This document shows, in pieces, positions 36,455-42,956 of a DNA stretch of 64,000 nucleotides (its first letter is position 1; each line of letters begins with the position of its first letter). Location of the stretch: contig NZ_CP072333.1 of NCBI RefSeq assembly GCF_018127745.1, positions 1 through 64,000 on the forward strand, given 5' to 3'. The notes under the pieces are model-generated. The model was not told the DNA's origin. It saw only the letters and a program-made list of their open reading frames with translations, and ran no database searches. A program made the position numbers and the translations under genes. The stretch comes from Porphyromonas sp. oral taxon 275 (GTDB lineage: Bacteria; Bacteroidota; Bacteroidia; Bacteroidales; Porphyromonadaceae).

Positions 36455-36850
36455 CTAGTTGCCTGGCGGCGGGGCAAGCCCCAGCGGGGCGATCCTTTCC
36501 AGAGCCCAGGGTGCGTAGCCCTGCAAGGGCGACCAAACCCTGGGTTCGTCCGTGCCCACAATCCTAGAGCCCTACAGGGGCGACCCCAAAGCGGCCCTTT
36601 CGTCCTCGTGGCGTGTGGGGTAATGTGGTATGCCCCGATGCCCAAGACTTGGGGCTAGCCTGTCGGCGGCGGGGTAAGCCCCAGCGGGGCGACCCTTTCC
36701 AGAGCCCAGGGTGCGTAGCCCTGCAAGGGCGACCAAACCCTGGGTTCGCCCGTGCCCACAATTATAGAAGCCCTACAGGGGCGACCCTTGCCAAAGCCCT
36801 CTAATTGCGACACAAACCCTGTGGGCGCAGCGGAGGGGTAGCCCTCGGCG

Positions 36851-36936
36851 GCGTGACGGACAGCAGTCAGGGCGCTGAGGGATACCAGTGGGGGCGCTGA
36901 GGGACGGCAGTCAGCGCCGTGAGGGATATCCCTCAT
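36851..36936. repeat. Four-unit GAGGGATATC repeat, locus E
   Basis: Four units ending in TGAGGGATATCCCTCA, directly right of the first REP cluster. 36940-37280 shows no gene I trust. Confidence 0.75.
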
Positions 36937-37283
36937 GGGGGCTCCCCTAGGCTCGCCAGCGCACTCCCGCAGGCCTCGGCCTCCGTCAGCCCTTTTGGGG
37001 AGCGCGCTGGAGGGTGGCTGTGGGCGGGTGCATGTTCTTTGTGAGCCCGGTGGCGAGGAGACTGTGAGGGCTAGGAATGCCCCCTTGCGACGGGTTTGCG
37101 AATACTTGCGGCGTGCTTGTGGAGGCTTGGGGCTGTCCTTCTCGCTGCACCCGCTGGGCGGGAGGCCTCACGAGAGGGCCTGTACCCCTAGTGCACTGGT
37201 ATTTTGGCCGCTATCTGTGGCCTTGGAATAGCCCTAGGAGCGGTACTTGGGCGGTCGGGGATACAATGTATTAATTTTTGTTG

Positions 37284-37291
37284 TATCTTTG
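37284..37291 (+). promoter_or_regulatory. -7 promoter element of fimbrillin-like operon 2
   Basis: TATCTTTG within the same 16-mer as the operon 1 promoter; leader of about 217 nt before ATG 37515. The -33 TTTG of operon 1 is not present here. Confidence 0.7.
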
Positions 37292-37514
37292 TAGCCGATA
37301 AGAGCGCTTAGGTTCATGGTAATTATCCCCAAGGGGATGGTAGAGTCTGGCATCTGGCGAAGGGTATCCCTATAGTGGAATATAGGCGTTAGCCCCTAGC
37401 CCCACCTCCTCCTAGCAGTATATGATTAGGGGTAACAAGCAACGCTGATCACCCTCTCCCGATGGAGCGACCTCTACCTTGGCGCTATATTACTAACGTT
37501 TTATATAGTAAAGA

Positions 37515-39011
37515 ATGAAAAAGATTTTCATGACGCTCGCAGCTGTCGGTCTCTTCTTCTCCTGCTCTAAGGAGAACGCCGAGCCCCAGCTCCAGCCATC
37601 GACGCAGCAGGGGCAGGAGACGCCTGCCATTGAGGCCGTCGACCCTAATACCCCTGGTGCTATTCGTCTGAGCCTCGATGCAGATGTCGAGCCCTTCGCA
37701 GTCGGTAGCGGTGCCTTCGTCGGCGAAGATGCTGGGCAGGGTGCCCGTGCGACGGAGGCTATCGTCGGTGGTCCTAATATCAACAGCGCGATCTCCTATC
37801 ACATCACCCCAGAGGCAGATGGGAAGGTGCCTGTAGTGCTGTATCTCTATGGCTCGGAGGGTATCGTCCCCATCGGTGCACGTGCCACGGTAACTAAGGA
37901 GGGTAAGGGCGTAAGCCTCTCCCTCGGGGTGCTGCTTAACTCCACCTCTGGGACGCTGAAGAAGTTTGCCGATAAGAAGATGAATGGTGTGAAGCTGGCC
38001 TTTATCATCGGGCACGATGCGCAGTGGGTCAATAATGTCCCCTACTTCACGAACAAGGGCGCTAGACTCATCACGTATAAGGCTGGTCAGAAGGTAACCC
38101 TTGGTGACAACTACATCATGCTGAAGGCTACGGATATTCCCCTGAAGTACGATGCTACCTCGAAGTCAGTCGTGCCCACTAAGCCGGTGACCCTCGGGAT
38201 GCAGGGCTACCTCATCGGGGCACGCTTCCGTAACCGCTTCCCCGCGAAGATGTACAAGTACCTTTGGGACAAGCCCAGCTCGGATCCCTATGCTACTGGC
38301 CCTACTGGCAAGGAGAAGTACGCCTCGCCCAAATATGCTGAGGTCATCAATCGCCCTCCCCTCGATATCATGTTCCGTGTCGACAACCTCTCTGCGACAT
38401 ATAAGACGAAGATCTCCTATAGCACGAGCAACGGCGAGTTCAGTATCGGGCGAGATCTGGAGAGCACTAGCGCTAATATCCTCAGCAAGCGTGTGATGAG
38501 CCCTGGCTTTAAGAAAGGTCCGGGTAAGGCGCACGGGAACGGTGGGAACGAAACCTTCCTGGATGCTACCAGCGCAGGGGTCTTCTATGTCCCCGTGGGC
38601 TCGGCTCCTAGCGATACGCAGTTCTCCGAAGGGGAGCAGTTCGTGATCGTCTACTGCCCTAACCCCCATGATACGGGGAGTATCGCCTACAGATCTCCTA
38701 AGAAGCTCTTCTACGATGGCTCGCCCTTCTCGCAGATGGAGGGTACCTGGAATGATATAGGCACGCGCATTGTATTCCATGGGCTCGCCAATGACAAGAA
38801 CTCCTTCATCAAGGTCCAGAATACTCCTACCAGCCCAAGCAATAATAAGCACGAGATCCGACGCAAGAGTGCCGACAATAAGTTCTACTTCGTCACCTTC
38901 ACGATCGAGTCTAATCGTATGGATTCGGGCTCAGCCTTCTGGAGTAGCAATAGAGGCATTATGTTCCCTCTCTATGACGCGGCTCTCAAGCAGTACAAGA
39001 TCAAGAAGTAG
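37515..39011 (+). CDS. Fimbrillin-like lipoprotein 2
   Basis: A 498-residue lipoprotein with signal MKKIFMTLAAVGLFFSC (lipid Cys17), a Gln/Pro-rich linker (EPQLQPSTQQGQETP), then GAIRLSLDADVEPFAVGSG, an Arg-containing stretch (GQGARATEAIVGGP) and beta-rich sequence. ARATEAIVGGP resembles the Arg processing site and following motif of fimbrillins, where Rgp protease cleaves in Porphyromonas (inference). It is 110 residues longer than paralog 1, and the two are alike mainly at the N-terminus and in the motif IGGP/VGGP. It is followed 26 bp later by the small peptide gene. Confidence 0.65.
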   Translation: MKKIFMTLAAVGLFFSCSKENAEPQLQPSTQQGQETPAIEAVDPNTPGAIRLSLDADVEPFAVGSGAFVGEDAGQGARATEAIVGGPNINSAISYHITPEADGKVPVVLYLYGSEGIVPIGARATVTKEGKGVSLSLGVLLNSTSGTLKKFADKKMNGVKLAFIIGHDAQWVNNVPYFTNKGARLITYKAGQKVTLGDNYIMLKATDIPLKYDATSKSVVPTKPVTLGMQGYLIGARFRNRFPAKMYKYLWDKPSSDPYATGPTGKEKYASPKYAEVINRPPLDIMFRVDNLSATYKTKISYSTSNGEFSIGRDLESTSANILSKRVMSPGFKKGPGKAHGNGGNETFLDATSAGVFYVPVGSAPSDTQFSEGEQFVIVYCPNPHDTGSIAYRSPKKLFYDGSPFSQMEGTWNDIGTRIVFHGLANDKNSFIKVQNTPTSPSNNKHEIRRKSADNKFYFVTFTIESNRMDSGSAFWSSNRGIMFPLYDAALKQYKIKK

Positions 39012-39037
39012 TATCACCATCAAGACAGCATAAGAAG

Positions 39038-39232
39038 ATGAAAAGAGAATATAAGCAGGCCTACGAGGCTCCTACCGTAGAGAGCTTCGAGCTCAGACAG
39101 GCCCTGACTGTACTGGATACGTTCTCCTTCGACACCACCTCAGAGGATCCCTCCTACGGTGGTAATGACTGGGGTGATCTACGCCAGCAGAATTGGGGCG
39201 AGAACCGACCTGGCTATCCTACAGACTACTAA
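39038..39232 (+). CDS. Short Y-x-A-P peptide 2
   Basis: A 64-residue product with the pattern AYEAPTVESFELRQALTVLD then TFSFD, aligned with peptide 1, followed by a longer acidic and Gly/Asn/Trp-rich tail (GGNDWGDLRQQNWGENRPGY). No signal peptide. The spacing to the lipoprotein stop (26 bp) is the same as in operon 1, which argues for a duplicated two-gene unit. Function unknown. Confidence 0.75.
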   Translation: MKREYKQAYEAPTVESFELRQALTVLDTFSFDTTSEDPSYGGNDWGDLRQQNWGENRPGYPTDY

Positions 39233-39266
39233 ACCCCCGCACCTCGCTAGACGAGGAAATCACCAG

Positions 39267-39312
39267 AGCGCCCACGCTGCGCCGAGTCATGGACTCGGGC
39301 GGCGTGGGCGCT
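39267..39312 (+). terminator. Terminator of operon 2 (shared hairpin)
   Basis: Stem AGCGCCCACGC/GCGTGGGCGCT with inner CCGAGTC/GACTCGG, nearly identical to 33850-33895 although 5.4 kb away. Confidence 0.8.
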
Positions 39313-39379
39313 CCGCTTTGTGGGCGGAGTATTCGGGGGGAATGTGAGTGGGGTGGCGAAGGTAGGGGGGCACCGCCGC

Positions 39380-40090
39380 CGTCGGGGGGTGCGTGACGGT
39401 TGGGGGATTGTGCGGCGGTTGAGGGGTGTGCGGCGGTTGGGGGTGGTGTGGTGGTTGGGGGTTGTGTGGCGGTTGGTGTTCCCAGGGTTTGGTCGCCCTT
39501 GCAGGGCTGCGCACCCTGGGCTTTGGAGAGGGTCGCCCCTATAGGGGCTTACGCGACGGTTGGGGTTTGTGCGGCGGTTGGGGGTTATGCGGCGGTTGGG
39601 CTTGCACAGCGGTTCGGGTTTCCCAGGGTTTGGTCGCCCTTTCAGGGCTGCGCACCCTGGGCTTTGAGGAGGGTTGCCCCTATAGGGGCTTGCGTGGCTG
39701 TCGGGGGTTGTGCGGCGGTTGGGGCTTGTGCAGTGATTGGGGGTGTGCGGCTGTTGGGCTTGCACAGCGGTTGGTGTTCCCAGGGTTTGGTCGCCCTTGC
39801 AGGGCTGCGCACCCTGGGCTTTGGGAAGGGTCGCCCCTATAGGGGCTTGCGTGGCTGTCGGGGCTTGTGTGGTGGTTGGGGCTTGTGCAGTGATTGGGGG
39901 TGTGCGGCGGTTGGGGGTTGTGTGGCGGTTGGTGTTCCCAGGGTTTGGTCGCCCTTTCAGGGCTGCGCACCCTGGGCTTTGGGAAGGGTCGCCCTTATAG
40001 GGGCTTACGCGGCTGTCGGGGGGTGTGCGGTGATTGGGGTTTGTGCAGTGATTGGGGGGGGCGGCGGTTGGGGTTGTGCGGCGGTTGGTG
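39380..40090 (+). repeat. G/T-rich GCGGTTGGGG spacer repeats
   Basis: Between the plus-orientation cores the spacers consist of short words GCGGTTGGGG, TTGTGCGGCGGTTGG and CAGTGATTGGGG, many times over. One strand is strongly G-rich. Confidence 0.75.
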
Positions 40091-40170
40091 TTCCCAGGGT
40101 TTGGTCACCCTTTCAGGGCTGCGCACCCTGGGCTTTGAGAAGGGTCGCCCCTATAGGGGCTTGCGCAGCC
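39481..40170 (+). repeat. REP-like array, plus orientation, 5 cores
   Basis: Cores at 39481, 39622, 39779, 39937 and 40093 (40 bp each), spaced 141-158 bp. Each is followed by the GTCGCCCCTATAGGGGCTT hairpin (CTTATAGGGGC in one). Two core variants occur: TGC and TTC in the inner loop. Confidence 0.88.
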
Positions 40171-40334
40171 ACCCGAGGAGTGTCCTAATCCTAGTCTCCC
40201 CTTGGTGGGGTATAAATCCCTCCTCATGCCAGCAAGCGGAGATGTCGGCACCCCGTCAGCGGTACGTGGTCCGCCAGCGGGTACGTGGTTTGCTTCTATA
40301 ATCAGGTAAACTATAAGGGTCGCCAACTTTTGAC

Positions 40335-40985
40335 GGCGGCGCGAGCCCCAGCGGGGCGACCCTCTTCAAAGCCCAGGGTGCGCAGCCCTGAAAGGGCGAC
40401 CAAACCCTGGGGGCTTTCGACGGCGGCGGCGCGAGCCCCAGCGGGGCGATCCTTTTCAAAGCCCAGGGTGCGTAGCCCTGCAAGGGCGACCAAACCCTGG
40501 AGGCTTTTGACGGCGGGGCAAGCCCCAGCGGGGCGATCCTTTTCAGAGCCCAGGGTGCGCAGCCCTGAAAGGGCGACCAAACCCTGGGGGCTTTTGACGG
40601 CGGCGCGAGCCCCAGCGGGGCGATCCTTTTCAAAGCCCAGGGTGCGCAGCCCTGAAAGGGCGACCAAACCCTGGGGGCTTTTGACGGCGGCGCGAGCCCC
40701 AGCGGGGCGACCCTTCTCAAAGCCCAGGGTGCGCAGCCCTGAAAGGGCGACCAAACCCTGGGGGCTTTTGACGGCGGCGCGAGCCCCAGCGGGGTGACCC
40801 TCTTCAAAGCCCAGGGTGCGCAGCCCTGCAAGGGCGACCAAACCCTGGGGGCTTTCGCCGACGGCGGCGCGAGCCCCAGCGGGGCGATCCTTTTCAAAGC
40901 CCAGGGTGCGTAGCCCTGCAAGGGCGACCAAACCCTGGGGGCGCCCATGCCCCAATCCTAGAGCCCTACAGGGGCGACCCTAGAA
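40335..40985 (-). repeat. REP-like array, minus orientation, 7 cores at 87-90 bp period
   Basis: Cores at 40372, 40462, 40549, 40636, 40723, 40810 and 40900, the central five steps being exactly 87 bp. Each unit is hairpin GCCCCAGCGGGGC, linker, 40-bp core, then TTTTGACGGCGG. This is the mirror image of the 39481 array across 40170-40330, where two copies of CAGCGGTACGTGGT-like sequence occur (40257, 40275). Confidence 0.88.
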
Positions 40986-41062
40986 ACGGGGCTCGGGGCA
41001 CGGCCTCGCGCGCGTGTACCTATTATATAGGGGGTGGGGGCGGGGCTCTCGGCAAAGCGTCG

Positions 41063-41070
41063 TACCTTTG
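41063..41070 (+). promoter_or_regulatory. -7 promoter element of the THUMP methyltransferase
   Basis: TACCTTTG, 46 bp before ATG 41116. Confidence 0.7.
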
Positions 41071-41115
41071 TGGGCACAGAGCAAAGCAATAACGCAACTT
41101 GATCCTAGATACTCA

Positions 41116-42867
41116 ATGCATCAGTCCTACCGAATGATCGCCAAGACGCTCCAGGCCCTGGAGCCCGTCCTGGCCCAAGAACTCATCGCCCTCGGCGCCG
41201 AGGAGGTGGAGGAAGGCCGCCGTATGGTCTCCTTCCGCGGCGATCGGGCCCTCCTCTATCGCGCCAACTATCAGCTGCGTACGGCGCTGCGCGTGCTGCT
41301 GCCGCTGGCGAGCTTCCGCGCCCGTACCCCCGATGAGCTCTATGAGGCGCTGCGCCGCCTCGACTGGCGCCAGTGGATGCGACCGACGGATACCTTCGCC
41401 TTCGACGCGGTGGTCTACTCCGACACCTTCACCCACAGCCGCTATGTAGGCTACCGAGCCAAGGACGCGCTGGTGGACTACTTCATGGAGCAGGAGGGGA
41501 CGCGCCCAGGGGTGCGCCTCGACAATCCTGACCTGCGCTTCCACATCCATATCGCGCAGGAGGAGGTGACGCTGGCGCTGGACAGCTCGGGCGAGAGCCT
41601 GCACAAGCGCGGCTGGCGCGCCGCCCAGACCGAGGCCCCGATGAGCGAAGTGCTTGCCGCGGGCATCCTGCGTCTGGCGGGCTGGGAGGGACAGTGCGAC
41701 TTCATCGACCCTATGTGCGGGTCGGGGACGCTGCTCATCGAGGCGGCACTCATCGCCCGCGGTATCGCCCCGGGGAGCTATGGCCGTAGCTTCGCCTTCC
41801 AGCGCTGGCACGACTATGATGCCGAGCTCTTCCGTCAGATCCAGGAGGAGGCCAAGGCGCAGCAGCGCCCCTTCGACCACCATATCTACGGCTCGGACGT
41901 AGCGATCTCGGCCGTGCAGATCGCGCGGCACAACGTGCGTCTGGCGGGGCTGGAGGACGTGATCCACGTGGAACATCGCGCCCTCGAGGACTGCCCTACA
42001 CCTGCCGAGCCTGCGCTGCTGGTTACCAATCCGCCCTATGGCGAGCGCCTCAGACTGCGTGAGGGCGACGCGCTCTACAGCATGATCGGCGAGCGACTGA
42101 AGCATAACTACCCTGGCTGCACGGCCTGGATCATCACCGATAAGGCGGAGCACTTCGCCAAGATCGGCCTGCGTCCCTCGGCGCGCTACCAGCTGCTGAA
42201 CGGTGCGCTGGAGTGCGAGCTGCGCGGCTACGAGCTCTTCGCGGGCAAGAAGTCGGAGCAGCAGGGGGAGGACGGCGAGGAGCGCCGCACGCCGCGCATC
42301 GAGCGTCGAGAGCGTCGTCCGCGTCCTGCTGGCGAGCGCCGCTTCGACGGGGACAAGCCGCGTCGTGCCTTTGATGGCGAGCGTCGGGAGCGCCGCTTCG
42401 ACGGGGACAAGCCCCGCCGCGCCTTCGATGGGGATCGCCGAGAGCACCGCTTCGACGGGGACAAGCCCCGCCGCGCCTTCGATGGGGATCGCCGAGAGCA
42501 CCGCTTCGACGGGGACAAGCCCCGCCGCGCCTTTGATGATGGCGAGCGTCGGGAGCGCCGCTTCGATGGGGATAAGCCTCGCCGCGCCTTTGACGGCGAG
42601 CGTCGGGAGCGCCGCTTTGACGGGGACAAGCCTCGCCGCGCCTTTGACGGCGAGCGTCGAGAGCGCCGCTTCGACGGGGACAAGCCCCGCCGCGCCTTTG
42701 ATGGCGAGCGTCGGGAGCGCCGCTTTGATGGGGATAAGCCCCGCCGTGCCGAAGGGCAGCTGTGGCCCAATGACCGCTTCCGCTACCGCGATGAAGCGGG
42801 GCGCGAGCGCCTCAGGAGCAAGCGCCCCACACGTCTGCAGCACTTCTCGGCCGACGAGGAGGACTAG
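41116..42867 (+). CDS. THUMP-domain rRNA methyltransferase (RlmL N-half type) with repeat tail
   Basis: A 583-residue protein. Residues 1-160 contain a THUMP-type RNA-binding region (MIAKTLQALEPVLAQELIAL), then a class I methyltransferase with DPMCGSGTLLIEAAL near 198 for SAM binding and NPPYGERL near 305 as the catalytic motif of N2-guanine methyltransferases. It fits the enzyme that modifies G2445 of 23S rRNA in other bacteria (inference). Residues about 407-545 are eight tandem copies of an 18-residue unit based on RFDGDKPRRAFDGERRER, rich in Arg and Asp, likely an RNA-binding disordered tail. ATG 41116 is chosen; ATG 41134 would also fit. Confidence 0.85.
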   Translation: MHQSYRMIAKTLQALEPVLAQELIALGAEEVEEGRRMVSFRGDRALLYRANYQLRTALRVLLPLASFRARTPDELYEALRRLDWRQWMRPTDTFAFDAVVYSDTFTHSRYVGYRAKDALVDYFMEQEGTRPGVRLDNPDLRFHIHIAQEEVTLALDSSGESLHKRGWRAAQTEAPMSEVLAAGILRLAGWEGQCDFIDPMCGSGTLLIEAALIARGIAPGSYGRSFAFQRWHDYDAELFRQIQEEAKAQQRPFDHHIYGSDVAISAVQIARHNVRLAGLEDVIHVEHRALEDCPTPAEPALLVTNPPYGERLRLREGDALYSMIGERLKHNYPGCTAWIITDKAEHFAKIGLRPSARYQLLNGALECELRGYELFAGKKSEQQGEDGEERRTPRIERRERRPRPAGERRFDGDKPRRAFDGERRERRFDGDKPRRAFDGDRREHRFDGDKPRRAFDGDRREHRFDGDKPRRAFDDGERRERRFDGDKPRRAFDGERRERRFDGDKPRRAFDGERRERRFDGDKPRRAFDGERRERRFDGDKPRRAEGQLWPNDRFRYRDEAGRERLRSKRPTRLQHFSADEED

Positions 42868-42956
42868 GGCGCGGCGCCTTAGCCTCCCCGCAGCGTGCCC
42901 GGCCGTCCTGCGCCCGCTAGACCCCGACTAAGTACACCTAACAAGACTATAGACCT

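Larger units (their letters stand above)
35665..36795 (-). repeat. REP-like array, minus orientation, 5 cores
   Basis: Cores at 35700-35739, 35990-36029, 36209-36248, 36505-36544 and 36705-36744, spaced 200-296 bp, each with the GCCCCAGCGGGGC hairpin before and GCCCTGCAGGGGC (or CTACAGGGGC) after. Long frames across the array come from the repeats and are not genes. Confidence 0.85.

Noticed and set aside
35647..36645. Several frames of 60-226 residues between palindrome cores
   Set aside because: They translate REP cores and spacers, with the same words in each frame and no start context.
39400..40301. Plus-strand frames of 130-260 residues with GCAPWALRRVAPIGA-type repeats
   Set aside because: Same cause: repeats of the palindromes and G/T-rich spacers translated. 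Composition is that of the repeat, not of a protein.
40256..40955. Long minus-strand frames with 29-residue repeats (APRVWSPFQGCAPWALK-like)
   Set aside because: They run exactly through the 87-bp palindrome array, whose period is a multiple of three, so all frames stay open on both strands. No promoter, signal or family match supports a protein.
34081..40985. CRISPR array
   Set aside because: Repeats are longer, palindromic, in both orientations, with spacers that themselves repeat, and no cas gene is near.
41113..42843. 576-residue minus-strand frame opposite the THUMP methyltransferase
   Set aside because: High GC and the repeat tail keep the antisense frame open. The plus strand has all methyltransferase motifs and a promoter.
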